A stretch of 64,000 nt of DNA from Arthrobacter gandavensis (lineage in GTDB: Bacteria > Actinomycetota > Actinomycetes > Actinomycetales > Micrococcaceae), in the NCBI RefSeq assembly GCF_015355785.1, contig NZ_JADKYW010000005.1:1305394-1369393 (forward strand), given 5' to 3'. Shown piece by piece: positions 17,767 through 26,991 of this stretch. Position numbers and translations under genes: made by a program. How positions within the stretch are numbered: position 1 is the first letter of the stretch; every line of letters starts with the position of its first letter. The notes beneath the pieces are model-generated. The model made no database searches. It saw nothing but the letters and a program-made list of their open reading frames with translations, and was not told the DNA's origin.

Positions 17767-18839
17767 CAGTCCTGCTCCTTCGGCGTGCGTGCAGCCGGGC
17801 CACGCCGGGCGGCGGAGGCGGGCACTGGGTGGAGGTTCAGCGGGCTCACGGTTACGGCCCCGGGATCTGTTTGTTCGAGAGAGGGCACGGTGGTTCCCGG
17901 CAGCGAGGCCGCGGCTGCGCCGTGTGCCACGGCCTGACGCAGGCATTCCGGCGGGGTTCGTCCCTCGGTTTGCGCCAGAAGGTAGCCGGTAAGTGAGGAA
18001 TCCCCCGCTCCAACCGTGGACTTTGGGGCGACGGGGGGCCGGGTTGCCAGCCACGCGCCGTCGGCGGTTACCAGGAGTGCGCCCCGGGCGCCCAGAGTGG
18101 CCAGCACCGCGCCCACACCCCGTTCGATCAGTGTCATGGCGGCCCCGGCGGCCAGCGACGGATCCGCTTCCAGCTCTTCCCCGGTGGCCACGCCGGTTAC
18201 CTCGGAGAGTTCTTCCCCGTTGGGTTTGAGCAGTTCAGGTGCTGCATCATGCAGCAGCGCTCCCAGCAGGGGAGGGCCGGAGGAATCAATTGCCAGCAGC
18301 GGGGCTGCGGCTTCGAACCGCGCCCGCAGGGCATGGGCCACAACTGCGTAGTAGTCCGCGGGAACTCCCGGCGGCAGTGAGCCGGCCAGGACCAGCCAGC
18401 TTGCCGGTTCGGTTCCCTCGGGGCCTCCGCATGCATCGACGGCCAGGGCCAGGAGGCTCTCCTGGGCCGCAGCGCCCAGTTCCGGCCCGGGGAGGTTGAT
18501 CTTCGTGGTGGTGCCGTCCGGTTCGGTCAGGGTGAGGTTGGCGCGCAGCGGGGCGCCGATCGGCAGGTTCCGGTGCGCTATGCCCGTGGTTCGCAGTGCC
18601 TGAATCACCGGATCAGCGTTGTCTCCCGGAAGCACCGCCACAGCGGGAAAACCGGAGGCTGCAAGTGCCCGGCAGACGTTCACGCCTTTGCCCCCGGGCT
18701 CCTCATGGGCCCCTGAGGCCCGCTGGACGGCACCGCGGAGAAGGACCCCTGACAGCTCTACTGTCCGGTCAAGGCTCGGATTGGCGGTGAGCGTCACGAT
18801 GGCGCCCCGGTTCTTTCCTGCGAACATGTGCCCCCGCAT
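17766..18839 (-). CDS. fruK: 1-phosphofructokinase (PfkB family)
   Basis: FruK converts fructose-1-phosphate from the PTS into fructose-1,6-bisphosphate. The 357-residue sugar kinase has the N-terminal TANPSLDRTVEL, the substrate loop GGKGVNVCRAL and the C-terminal PfkB signature VGAGDSSLTGYLLA with its catalytic Asp. The N-terminus has about ten residues before the usual IVTLT start, so a later start is possible. It is the first gene of the PTS operon; no DeoR-type regulator gene is adjacent. Confidence 0.93.
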   Translation of the reverse strand: MRGHMFAGKNRGAIVTLTANPSLDRTVELSGVLLRGAVQRASGAHEEPGGKGVNVCRALAASGFPAVAVLPGDNADPVIQALRTTGIAHRNLPIGAPLRANLTLTEPDGTTTKINLPGPELGAAAQESLLALAVDACGGPEGTEPASWLVLAGSLPPGVPADYYAVVAHALRARFEAAAPLLAIDSSGPPLLGALLHDAAPELLKPNGEELSEVTGVATGEELEADPSLAAGAAMTLIERGVGAVLATLGARGALLVTADGAWLATRPPVAPKSTVGAGDSSLTGYLLAQTEGRTPPECLRQAVAHGAAAASLPGTTVPSLEQTDPGAVTVSPLNLHPVPASAARRGPAARTPKEQD

Positions 18840-18976
18840 TCAGTGGCCGCGACGCACGACTATGCGCTGTCTGCAACGGTAGGTTCCCGGTGGGGGGCAA
18901 TGCAATGGGAGAGCGGACCGCGGGCGGTTGCGCGGCACAAACGCGGGGAACGCTCCGCGGCACCTAGGCTGGGGGC

Positions 18977-19624
18977 ATGCATCCGGTCACCTGGTCCGTC
19001 CCCGAAGAGGCATGGGCTGGAACACATCTTCTTGTCATGCTGCACGGCTACGGATCAGATGAGTCCGCCCTGACTGGACTCTTTCCGCACCTGCCGGAGG
19101 GCATTACCGGCGCAGCGCTCCGGGGTCCGTACAACGTTGGCGGGCGCAGCGGATGGTTCCTGCTGGATCCAATGCTGGAGTCGGACGAGGCCGACGTCCT
19201 GGCTGCGGGAAGCAGTCTCCTGAACACCGTTTCCGATCTGAAGCGGCGGGGTGGTTTCAGCGGCGTCTCACTGCTGGGCTTCTCCCAGGGCATGGCGATG
19301 GCGGTGACCGCCCTGCGGCTCCGCCCGGAGGAATTCACCTGCGTGATTGGGCTGTCCGGGTTCATCGTGCGCAGCGAGCTGCTGGCGATGGCTGAACCGC
19401 TGGCCAGCCCGGTGCCGTTCTTTTGGGGGCGGGACCGCGCGGACTGGGTGATCCATTCCGACGCCGTCGCTGCGGCGGGCCAGTGGCTGGAGGAGAACAC
19501 GCTCCTCACCGCACGCACCTACCCAGGCATGGGCCACCGGATCGGCGCTGGTGAAGTGCGGGATGTGGTCATTTTCCTACGCACTTTTGCCCTTCCGGCA
19601 GAGAAAAATAAGGCACCTTATTAG
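18977..19624 (+). CDS. Alpha/beta hydrolase, phospholipase/carboxylesterase type
   Basis: The 215-residue cytoplasmic protein has the fold markers of the YpfH/carboxylesterase family. These are an oxyanion-hole segment LVMLHGYGSDE, the nucleophile elbow LLGFSQGMAM with the catalytic Ser, an Asp in the FFWGRDRADWV region and a C-terminal His in YPGMGHRIG. It probably hydrolyses small esters. It stands alone, divergent from fruK. Confidence 0.88.
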   Translation: MHPVTWSVPEEAWAGTHLLVMLHGYGSDESALTGLFPHLPEGITGAALRGPYNVGGRSGWFLLDPMLESDEADVLAAGSSLLNTVSDLKRRGGFSGVSLLGFSQGMAMAVTALRLRPEEFTCVIGLSGFIVRSELLAMAEPLASPVPFFWGRDRADWVIHSDAVAAAGQWLEENTLLTARTYPGMGHRIGAGEVRDVVIFLRTFALPAEKNKAPY

Positions 19625-19683
19625 CGTTCTGACTAGGCGTTATGTTTCCCGTCGGACGGAATCCGCAAGAAAACGGCTGCGCG

Positions 19684-19713
19684 TAAGCATGCTTATGAAG
19701 TACGCTTATGGAA
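19684..19713 (+). promoter_or_regulatory. Palindrome and repeats before the GlsB/YeaQ-type gene
   Basis: TAAGCATGCTTA (19684-19695) is a perfect 12-bp palindrome. GCTTATG occurs twice, 13 bp apart, in the same stretch, about 70 bp before the small membrane protein gene. This may be an operator or a stress promoter; no regulator can be named. Confidence 0.35.
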
Positions 19714-19773
19714 AGCGTGGCCCACAGGTCACGCAGACTTTCACCAGTCACTCACACAGCAAGGAGTATTCAC

Positions 19774-20040
19774 ATGGGTATCATTGCTTTCCTTATTCTG
19801 GGACTCATTGCAGGCGCCATTGCAAAGGCACTGCTTCCGGGCCGCCAGGGCGGCGGCATCATCATCACTATGGTCCTCGGTGTTGTAGGCGCCCTGCTGG
19901 GCGGCTTCATCGGCAACGCGATCTTCGGCATTGGCCTCGAGGAATTCTTCTCGATCCAGACCTGGCTCGTAGCTATCCTCGGTTCCGTGATCGTCCTGCT
20001 GGTTTACGGCATGATCACGAAGCGCGGCGCCCGCGCCTAG
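19774..20040 (+). CDS. GlsB/YeaQ/YmgE family small membrane protein
   Basis: The 88-residue protein consists of three hydrophobic helices with Gly-rich faces (IAFLILGLIAGAIAK, then IIITMVLGVVGALLGGFIG, then a C-terminal helix). This matches the transglycosylase-associated/GlsB family, commonly induced by envelope or general stress. The start ATG at 19774 has AAGGAG 7 bp upstream; the longer open frame begins in non-coding sequence. Its molecular function is not established. Confidence 0.9.
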   Translation: MGIIAFLILGLIAGAIAKALLPGRQGGGIIITMVLGVVGALLGGFIGNAIFGIGLEEFFSIQTWLVAILGSVIVLLVYGMITKRGARA

Positions 20041-20073
20041 TAAGACAAGCATGCGCGCAGCGCCCGCAGCCGA

Positions 20074-20109
20074 GAACGGGCCCACGGAAGCTATTCCGTG
20101 GGCCCGTTC
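20074..20109 (+). terminator. Terminator after the GlsB/YeaQ-type gene
   Basis: GAACGGGCCCACGGAA (20074-20089) and TTCCGTGGGCCCGTTC (20094-20109) form a perfect 16-bp stem with a 4-nt loop, 33 bp after the stop. Confidence 0.85.
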
Positions 20110-20186
20110 CGGTTAAGTCCGGCTGCACGGCCGGTCGCGTAGGCTGAATAAGCGGCCTTCCGGTTTCCACTACCAAAGGAGCATCC

Positions 20187-20930
20187 ATGGGCTTCAAAGC
20201 CAACAGCGCACTTCGGCTTGCGGGCGGAGCCGTCTTTGACCGCGACGGACGTCCCAAGACCCATATTGCCCGGGGCATCGAACGGGCCGTGGAAGTCCAG
20301 CGGCCCCTGGTCCTGGCCAATCTTCGGCGCCTGCAGCGAAAGCATCCGGAAGCGTCTGCCGCTGAGCTGGTGAAGATCCTGGAACACCACTACCTCGCCG
20401 CCGTCGCCGGCGGAGGAGCCGCGGTGGGTGCGACTGCGATTGTTCCCGCGGTCGGTACCGCAGCGGCGCTGGGGCTTTCCGTGGCAGCCACGGTGGGCTT
20501 CCTCGAGGCAACGGCGCTGTACGCACAGTCCGTCGCCGAGCTGCACGGCGTGCGCCTACAGGACCCGGACCGCTCCCGCACGGTGGTCATGGCGATCATG
20601 CTCGGCGAAGAGGGCACCGCCATGATGCAGCAGCTCAGCAAGGGCCAGCCCTGGGGCAGTGCCCTGGGCGGAGCGTCCTCGGGCATGCTCGGCACGATCG
20701 GCTCCACGATCCGCAAGCAGTTCCTCAAGAAAATGCTGGCGCGCCAGGGGTCCGTGATCGTGGGACGGGCGCTGCCTCTCGGAGTCGGGGCGGTCATTGG
20801 AGGTGCCGGCAACTACACCATGGGCCGGTCGGTGATCAAGGCTTCGCACCGGGCATTCGGCCAGGCGCCGGACACCATCCCCGGCGAACTTGCCGCCGAA
20901 ATCCGGGATCTCCCCGAGATCCGCGGCTAG
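20187..20930 (+). CDS. Conserved hypothetical protein with Gly/Ala-rich core
   Basis: The 247-residue protein starts at ATG 20187 with AAAGGA upstream. A charged N-terminal third is followed by a long Gly/Ala/Val hydrophobic stretch (about residues 68-112), and a second such region lies near residues 165-215. It may associate with membranes. The layout is reminiscent of EcsC-like proteins, but I see no defining motif. No operon partner; DUF445 converges from the other side. Confidence 0.65.
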   Translation: MGFKANSALRLAGGAVFDRDGRPKTHIARGIERAVEVQRPLVLANLRRLQRKHPEASAAELVKILEHHYLAAVAGGGAAVGATAIVPAVGTAAALGLSVAATVGFLEATALYAQSVAELHGVRLQDPDRSRTVVMAIMLGEEGTAMMQQLSKGQPWGSALGGASSGMLGTIGSTIRKQFLKKMLARQGSVIVGRALPLGVGAVIGGAGNYTMGRSVIKASHRAFGQAPDTIPGELAAEIRDLPEIRG

Positions 20931-20955
20931 CGCTGGCCGCATTGGCCAGCGCGGG

Positions 20956-22215
20956 CTAGCCGAAGATGGCGTGGGCCACTGAGAAGATGGCCAAGCCGGC
21001 GAGCGAGCCCACCACGGTGCCGTTGATGCGGATGAACTGCAGGTCCTTGCCCACCTGCAGTTCGATCTTTTCGGAGGTCTCCTCGGCGTCCCAGCGCTCA
21101 ACCGTTTCGGTAATAACGCCGGCAATGTCCTTGCGGTAGGTCCGCACCAGGTAGCCGGCGGCGTCGCCAAGGTAGGCATTGACCTTCGCGGCCAGCTCGG
21201 GTTCGCTGACCAGCCGGGTCCCGAAGTCCTGTACGGCGGATGTGAAGTTCTTGGTGAGCTCGCTGTCCGAGTCATCCACGGCATTGGCAAGTGCGCCCTT
21301 GATGGTTGCCCAGGTCTGCGCCATCAGTTCCTTCACCCGGGGATCGTCGAGCACCTGTTCCTTGATCCGCTCTGCCTTGGCCATCGCGCCGGGGTCATGC
21401 TGCAGGTCCGAGGCCAGCCCGCGGAGGTATTCATCCAGCGAGCGGCGAACCTGGTGGTTCGGATCGTCCTGCACGGCGTCCAGGAACCGGCCAAGCTCCA
21501 CCTGCACCCGTTCTCCCACCAGGTCATCGAGGAACCCCGGAACCCACGACGGCGACCGCTCGGCTACCAGCCGGGCCACCACCTCCGGGTTCTGGTGCAC
21601 CCAGTCGTTGAGGCTGTCCACCAGAAGGTCCACGAGCTGGTGGTGGTGGCCTTCTTCGAAGACGCGCTCGGCCATCCGTCCCAAGGGCGGCCCCCAGGGA
21701 ACATCCACGATGTGGCGCCGGAACATCGACTCCAGGACGTCCCGAACGGCCTCGTCGTCGAGGACCCTGAGGATGCCGCGGATCGCAGCCGCGCCTTCGG
21801 TGGCAACCCGCTCGGCGCCCTCGGGCCGGGACAGCCACGCGCCGGCCCGCTGGGCAATGCCGATCGAATCGAGCTTGGTCTTGACCACTTCGTCGGAGAG
21901 GAAATTGTCCTCCACGAAGTCGCCCAGGGTGGCCCCGATCTGGTCCTTGTTGCGCGGGATGATCGCGGTGTGCGGGATCTTCAGGCCCAGCGGATGCTTG
22001 AAGAGGGCCGTCACGGCGAACCAGTCGGCCAAGGCGCCCACCATGCCGCCCTCGGCCGCGGCCCGTACGTACTGGAGCCACGGGTAACGGTCCTGGAGGG
22101 CGAACGCGACCACGAAGATGATGCCCAGCAGCACCAGCAGCCCGGTGGCCACCAGTTTCATCCGGCGCAGCGCAGCGGCTTTAACGGCATCCTTTTCCAG
22201 CAGCGGTGTGCTCAC
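20956..22215 (-). CDS. DUF445 family membrane protein
   Basis: The 419-residue protein has an N-terminal membrane segment (about 22-42). It then carries the DUF445 hallmark AAEGGMVGALADWFAVTALFKHP, a long helical soluble middle and a short C-terminal hydrophobic anchor (SLAGLAIFSVAHAIFG). This gives an inside-out hairpin topology typical of the family, which is linked to the cell envelope but has no assigned reaction. The start is GTG at 22215. Confidence 0.9.
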   Translation of the reverse strand: MSTPLLEKDAVKAAALRRMKLVATGLLVLLGIIFVVAFALQDRYPWLQYVRAAAEGGMVGALADWFAVTALFKHPLGLKIPHTAIIPRNKDQIGATLGDFVEDNFLSDEVVKTKLDSIGIAQRAGAWLSRPEGAERVATEGAAAIRGILRVLDDEAVRDVLESMFRRHIVDVPWGPPLGRMAERVFEEGHHHQLVDLLVDSLNDWVHQNPEVVARLVAERSPSWVPGFLDDLVGERVQVELGRFLDAVQDDPNHQVRRSLDEYLRGLASDLQHDPGAMAKAERIKEQVLDDPRVKELMAQTWATIKGALANAVDDSDSELTKNFTSAVQDFGTRLVSEPELAAKVNAYLGDAAGYLVRTYRKDIAGVITETVERWDAEETSEKIELQVGKDLQFIRINGTVVGSLAGLAIFSVAHAIFG

Positions 22216-22401
22216 CGGCGCTCCTCCAGTCCCAGCTCGGCTGCGGTTCCGGTCTCCCGGTGCGCGGCGAGCCCGCGCCTGTACCGCACTGCCATCTAAT
22301 CAGCAGCACGGCTTCGGCGCCACGCTGCGCCCACGCGTCGGTGTCCCGGGAGGAGGGCGCGCTCGCGTACGGTGAAAGCCCAACCGAGCGAAAGGTCCCA
22401 C

Positions 22402-23301
22402 GTGCCGATCCAGATCTATGCCCACCGGGGAGCCAGCGGCCAGTACGCGGAACACACCCGGGCTGCATACCTTCAGGCGGTGGCCGAAGGCGCCGACGGC
22501 GTTGAATGCGACGTCCACCTCAGCGCCGACTTTGAGCCGGTCCTTCTGCATGATTCCGCTGTGGACCGGACCTCCAACGGGACCGGCCCGGTATCGGCAT
22601 ACACCCTGGCACAGCTGCGGGAACTGGACTTTAGCAGCTGGAAGGGCATGGAAGTTCCCGCTGACCGGGGCACCGCCGCGGAGCAGTTCCTCACGCTCGC
22701 CGAGCTGCTGGACCTGCTGGCTGCCGCGGGGCGGGAGGTGGGCCTGGCCGTGGAGTTCAAGCAGCCCGGCCCGTTTGGCCTGAAGCTTGAGGATACTGTC
22801 CTGCAGCTGCTGGTATCCCGGGGCTGGGACGCGCGCACCTCACGCCTGGCCAACATCAAGGTGAGTTTCATGAGTTTCAGCCCGGAGTCGGTGGCCCACC
22901 TGCGCCGCACCGTGGACGCACAGTTTGTCTGTCAGCTGGTATCCGACGTCGATGAAGGGGGCGTTGCGGAAGCCGCTGCCGTGTTGCCGGAGGGAACCGA
23001 CGCCCGGTCCGTGCTGGAGGCCGGACTGGCCGAGGCCAAGGCGACGCTTGCATCAGGTGCGGCCGGTATCGCCGGTCCGGGCGTTGAGTTCTTCCGCGCA
23101 CATCCCGGACTTGTCTCGGACTGGGCGAAGGCCGGACGTACAGTGCGCGCCTGGACAGTCGATGAACCCGGGGACGCCGAGTACGCCTACGCCCTGGGCG
23201 TCCGGGAATTCACCACCAATTACCCGGCGAGGATGCGGCGCGTCCTGGCCCGGATGGTTCAAGGAGACGGCGGCGGCGGCCAGGAAGCGGTGCGCCCGTA
23301 G
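22402..23301 (+). CDS. Glycerophosphodiester phosphodiesterase
   Basis: GDPD enzymes split glycerophosphodiesters into glycerol-3-phosphate and an alcohol. GTG at 22402 is preferred because GAAAGG lies 6 bp upstream, giving 299 residues. The catalytic motif is clear: AHRGASGQYAEHT with His8 and Arg9, then GVECDVHLS and LLHDSAVDRTSNG. No signal peptide is seen, so it is probably cytoplasmic. It recovers phospholipid head-group phosphate. Confidence 0.92.
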   Translation: MPIQIYAHRGASGQYAEHTRAAYLQAVAEGADGVECDVHLSADFEPVLLHDSAVDRTSNGTGPVSAYTLAQLRELDFSSWKGMEVPADRGTAAEQFLTLAELLDLLAAAGREVGLAVEFKQPGPFGLKLEDTVLQLLVSRGWDARTSRLANIKVSFMSFSPESVAHLRRTVDAQFVCQLVSDVDEGGVAEAAAVLPEGTDARSVLEAGLAEAKATLASGAAGIAGPGVEFFRAHPGLVSDWAKAGRTVRAWTVDEPGDAEYAYALGVREFTTNYPARMRRVLARMVQGDGGGGQEAVRP

Positions 23302-23333
23302 GCGCCCGGCGCGGCTTGTGCTTGAGTAGGTTT

Positions 23334-25148
23334 ATGGCTGCTCCAATCGAGGATTACGCCCTGCTCTCCGATCTGCGTACCGGAGCCCTCGTATCGCGCA
23401 GGGGGAGCGTGGACTGGTTGTGCGTTCCCCGGTTCGACTCCCCGTCAGTCTTTGGTGCGTTGCTGGGCAACCAGGAGCACGGCCGCTGGCTCCTGGAGCC
23501 GTCCGATCCAACGGCGACTGTTGTCTCCAGGCATTACCTGGATTCGACTTTCATCCTCCAGACGCGCTGGCGTTCAGAAGGCGGAGAAGTGCTGGTCACG
23601 GAGTTCATGCCGGCACAGGGACGTCCTTCTGCCGTGGTGCGGCGGATAGAAGGCATCAGCGGTCGGGTGCAGATGCGGCAGGAACTGGAAGTGCGTTTCA
23701 ACTACGGGACGACGGCTCCCTGGATGCGCCGGGAAAAGCAGGACGGCGTTGAGCGACTGCTGGCCATAGCGGGGCCGAGTGCCATGGTGCTGCATGGGGG
23801 AAATATTCCCCATGGCAGGGATCACCGCCATACCGGAACTTTCACGGTGGGTCAGGGCGAGCGGGTGGATCTTGAGCTTCTGTGGTACCACTCGCACGAG
23901 CCCACACCCCAGCCGGCCGACGTTGATGCCCTGATGGCCAGCACGGTGGAGTACTGGCAGCACTGGTCCGGACTGCACGTAGAGAGCGACCGCTACCGGG
24001 AACCGGTGCTCCGCTCCCTGCTGGTGCTGCGGGCGCTGACCCACGGTCAAACCGGAGGCATTGTTGCGGCCGCCACCACGTCACTTCCAGAGGAGCCAGG
24101 CGGCACCCGAAACTGGGACTACCGGTTCTGCTGGCTGCGGGACGCTGCCCTGACGCTTGAGGCGATGATGACCCACGGCTACTCGAATGAGGCCCTCCAC
24201 TGGAGGAACTGGCTGCTGCGGGCCGTAGCGGGGGATCCGGACGACCTGCAGATCATGTACACCGTTGACGGCGGACGGGACCTTCCGGAGCGCATCCTGC
24301 CGCAGTTCCCCGGTCACGGCGGTGCCATCCCCGTGCGCATTGGCAACGGAGCAGTAGACCAGTACCAGGCAGATGTCGTCGGCACGGTGATGGTTTCCCT
24401 GGCCCGCCTGCGGGACCACGGAGTCCGTGAGGATGCCTTCTCCTGGCCACTGCAGCGGGCACTCCTGGCCTTCCTGGAGCGGCATTTGGAAGAGCCTGAC
24501 CACGGGCTCTGGGAAATCAGAGGCGAGCCGCGGTTTTTTACCCATTCCCGGGTCATGATGTGGGCGGCGTTCAACAGTGCTGCGCGTGCAGCCCATCAGT
24601 ACGGGCTCGAAGGGCCGGTGGAGCTGTGGGAGGCCCTGCGGGACGGGTTGCGGAGGGAGATCCTCAGGAGGGGGTTCGACGCCGGCCGCAACGCGTTCGT
24701 CCAGTCCTACGGCAGCAGCCTCGCTGACGCATCACTGCTGCAGCTGCCGCACGTGGGTTTCCTGGACTATGACGATCCGCGGATGCTCGGGACCGTGAAG
24801 TTCATCGAAGAGGAGCTGCGGGATTCAGCGGGCCTGCTGCTGCGGTACCGCACGGATACCGGAGTGGATGGGCTCGCTGCCGGAGAAAATCCATTCCTGG
24901 CGTGCAGCTTCTGGCTGGTGGAACAGTATGCCTACACGGGACGGCGTGCCGAGGCCGTGGCGCTGATGGACCAGCTTGTAGGGTATGCAAACGAGGTAGG
25001 ACTGCTCAGCGAAGAGTATGACGCCGGCAATGACCGGATGGCCGGCAATTTTCCGCAGGCATTCTCGCACCTGGCCCTGGTGCGCGCCGCCGATGCCATT
25101 CATCTGTCGGGAATACCATCGGGCTCGGCCAGCCGTTTCACCAACTGA
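23334..25148 (+). CDS. Glycoside hydrolase family 15 protein
   Basis: The 604-residue protein matches GH15 glucoamylase/trehalase-like enzymes. An N-terminal beta-sandwich domain begins IEDYALLSDLRTGALVSRRG and is followed by the (alpha/alpha)6 barrel. The barrel carries the hallmark GGTRNWDYRFCWLRDAALT and a C-terminal LLSEEYDAGNDRMAGNFPQA region with catalytic acids. In actinobacteria related proteins often act on trehalose, but the substrate is not proven. ATG at 23334 is chosen over an upstream in-frame start. No signal peptide. Confidence 0.92.
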   Translation: MAAPIEDYALLSDLRTGALVSRRGSVDWLCVPRFDSPSVFGALLGNQEHGRWLLEPSDPTATVVSRHYLDSTFILQTRWRSEGGEVLVTEFMPAQGRPSAVVRRIEGISGRVQMRQELEVRFNYGTTAPWMRREKQDGVERLLAIAGPSAMVLHGGNIPHGRDHRHTGTFTVGQGERVDLELLWYHSHEPTPQPADVDALMASTVEYWQHWSGLHVESDRYREPVLRSLLVLRALTHGQTGGIVAAATTSLPEEPGGTRNWDYRFCWLRDAALTLEAMMTHGYSNEALHWRNWLLRAVAGDPDDLQIMYTVDGGRDLPERILPQFPGHGGAIPVRIGNGAVDQYQADVVGTVMVSLARLRDHGVREDAFSWPLQRALLAFLERHLEEPDHGLWEIRGEPRFFTHSRVMMWAAFNSAARAAHQYGLEGPVELWEALRDGLRREILRRGFDAGRNAFVQSYGSSLADASLLQLPHVGFLDYDDPRMLGTVKFIEEELRDSAGLLLRYRTDTGVDGLAAGENPFLACSFWLVEQYAYTGRRAEAVALMDQLVGYANEVGLLSEEYDAGNDRMAGNFPQAFSHLALVRAADAIHLSGIPSGSASRFTN

Positions 25149-25157
25149 AAGATGTCC

Positions 25158-25553
25158 ATGACCAACCAGAGACTTTCAGCCGCCGCCATGGCTGCCCTGC
25201 TAACCGCCAGCGCCCTCAACCACTTCAATAACCCCGGCTTCTACGCAGGGGTTGTTCCCCGCAGCATCTGCCGCGACAAGGGCGGCCGCTTCGGGGTCCT
25301 GACCCGGAGCCAGTGGATCCGGGCCAGCGGTGTCATCGAGGCAGCCGCCGCCGGAGCGCTGCTGCTGCCTGCCACCCGCCGTGCTGCGGCCACCGGGACG
25401 GCCCTGATGTACGTGGCGTTCATCGCCGGGCACCTCAGCGCCCTGGAGCGCGCCTACGGGGCAAAGGGTTCGGACCGGGACAAAGTCATCCACACGCTGC
25501 GCCTGCCCCTGCAGCTTCCCCTCATCCGCTGGGCCTGGAGCCTGCGCGGCTAA
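25158..25553 (+). CDS. Small DoxX-like membrane protein
   Basis: The product has about 131 residues with three or four hydrophobic segments and the central SGVIEAAAAGALLLP typical of small DoxX-like proteins. ATG at 25158 has GAAAG 6 bp upstream; an in-frame ATG at 25152 is also possible. It begins within 10 bp of the GH15 stop and is probably cotranscribed with it. Function unknown. Confidence 0.7.
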   Translation: MTNQRLSAAAMAALLTASALNHFNNPGFYAGVVPRSICRDKGGRFGVLTRSQWIRASGVIEAAAAGALLLPATRRAAATGTALMYVAFIAGHLSALERAYGAKGSDRDKVIHTLRLPLQLPLIRWAWSLRG

Positions 25554-25611
25554 AGCCCCCAGATTGCACTGCAGTACTGAAAGACGCAGCGCAGTATCGA
25601 AAGCGGTGCAA

Positions 25612-25654
25612 AAAAGGCTGTTCCCGCCCGAGAACCGGACAGGAACAGCCTTTT
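25612..25654. terminator. Bidirectional terminator
   Basis: AAAAGGCTGTTCC (25612-25624) pairs with GGAACAGCCTTTT (25642-25654). The stem is flanked by A and T runs on the proper sides, so it can terminate both the upstream genes and the convergent alcohol dehydrogenase. Confidence 0.88.
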
Positions 25655-25665
25655 GCTGCTGTGGC

Positions 25666-26850
25666 CTAGTTCAGGCCGGGCTGGAAGACTACCTTGATGC
25701 AGCCGTCTTCCTTCTTCTGGAACTTCTCGTAGAGCTCCGGTGCGGCCTCCAGGCCTGCCCGGTGCGTCACCAGGTCCGTGACGCCCAGCGGATCCGCGGA
25801 GTCCTCTACCAGCGGCAGCAGGTCATCGATCCAGCGCTTCACGTTGGCCTGGCCCATGCGGAAGTTCAGCTGCTTGTCGAACATGGTCATCAGCGGCATG
25901 GGGCTCGCAGTGCCGCCGTAGACGCCGCTCAGGGAGATGGTGCCGCCGCGCCGCACTGTATCGATTGCACTGTGCAGGACGGCGAGGCGGTCCGTGCCCG
26001 CCGTTTCCATTGCCTTCTGCGCCAGCGCGTCGGGCAGCAGACCCACCGCAGCCTGGGCGAAGGCGCCGGCGTGGGATCCGTGTGCCTCCATGCCCACGGC
26101 ATCCACCACTGAGTCGGGTCCGCGGCCGTCGGTCATGTCGCGGAGCTGGTCGCCAAGGTCCTTGGAGAAGTCCACCACCTCCGCACCATGGCGGGCCGCC
26201 ATTTCGCGGCGCTCAGCTTCCGGCTCGACGCCGATGACCCGGTAGCCAAGATGGGTGCCGATCCGTGCGGCGAACTGGCCGACGGGGCCGAGGCCGTAGA
26301 CGGCGAGGGTGCCGCCGTCGGGCACGTTGGCGTATTGCACGCCCTGCCAGGCCGTGGGGAGGATGTCGGAGAGGAAGAGGTACCTGTCGTCCGGGCCCTC
26401 GGAGCTGACCTTGATGGGGCCGTAGTCGGCGTGCGGGACGCGCAGGAACTCGGCCTGGCCGCCCGGAACCGAGCCGTAGAGCTCTGAGTAGCCGAAGAGT
26501 GCCGCGCCGGAACCCTTTTCACGCACCTGGGTAACCTCGCACTGCGTCTGCAGGCCCTGACGGCACATGTAGCACTTGCCGCAGGCGATTTGGAAGGGGA
26601 TCACCACGCGGTCTCCGCGCTTGAGGTTGGTGACGGCGCTGCCCACCTCCTCCACGATGCCCATCGGTTCGTGGCCCACGATGTCCCCTGCGTTCATGTA
26701 CGGACCCAGAACCTCATAGAGGTGCAGGTCCGAGCCGCACAGGGCGGTGGAGGTGATCCGGATGACTGCGTCCGTTGGTTCCTGGATCACCGGATCCGGG
26801 ACTTCTTCGACGCTGACCTTCCGCTTGCCCTGCCACGTAACTGCCTTCAT
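25666..26850 (-). CDS. Zinc-dependent alcohol dehydrogenase
   Basis: A 394-residue medium-chain dehydrogenase. The catalytic zinc site is in ALCGSDLHLYE and GHEPMGIVEEVG. The structural zinc cysteines lie in ACGKCYMCRQGLQTQC. The NAD-binding Gly motif is AVYGLGPVGQFAA. It has the long insert typical of glutathione-independent formaldehyde dehydrogenase-like members. The substrate may be formaldehyde or another small alcohol, which sequence does not settle. Confidence 0.92.
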   Translation of the reverse strand: MKAVTWQGKRKVSVEEVPDPVIQEPTDAVIRITSTALCGSDLHLYEVLGPYMNAGDIVGHEPMGIVEEVGSAVTNLKRGDRVVIPFQIACGKCYMCRQGLQTQCEVTQVREKGSGAALFGYSELYGSVPGGQAEFLRVPHADYGPIKVSSEGPDDRYLFLSDILPTAWQGVQYANVPDGGTLAVYGLGPVGQFAARIGTHLGYRVIGVEPEAERREMAARHGAEVVDFSKDLGDQLRDMTDGRGPDSVVDAVGMEAHGSHAGAFAQAAVGLLPDALAQKAMETAGTDRLAVLHSAIDTVRRGGTISLSGVYGGTASPMPLMTMFDKQLNFRMGQANVKRWIDDLLPLVEDSADPLGVTDLVTHRAGLEAAPELYEKFQKKEDGCIKVVFQPGLN

Positions 26851-26991
26851 GCTGACCTCCTGCTGGTTGCTGAGGGATAAGTTGCCCCCATCCTGCCAAA
26901 TTTATAAGGCTGCTGACAATTTCTACGGCGCGGCGCGGTCCCGGAGGGCAGGGCGGGAGGAAAGAGGCGTGCTGCGCGGGTGCGGGCGGCG

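Noticed and set aside
17767-18054. N-terminal extension of FruA
   Set aside because: It lies inside fruK in another phase; the TGATG junction at 17766 and the EIIA domain start fix the real start.
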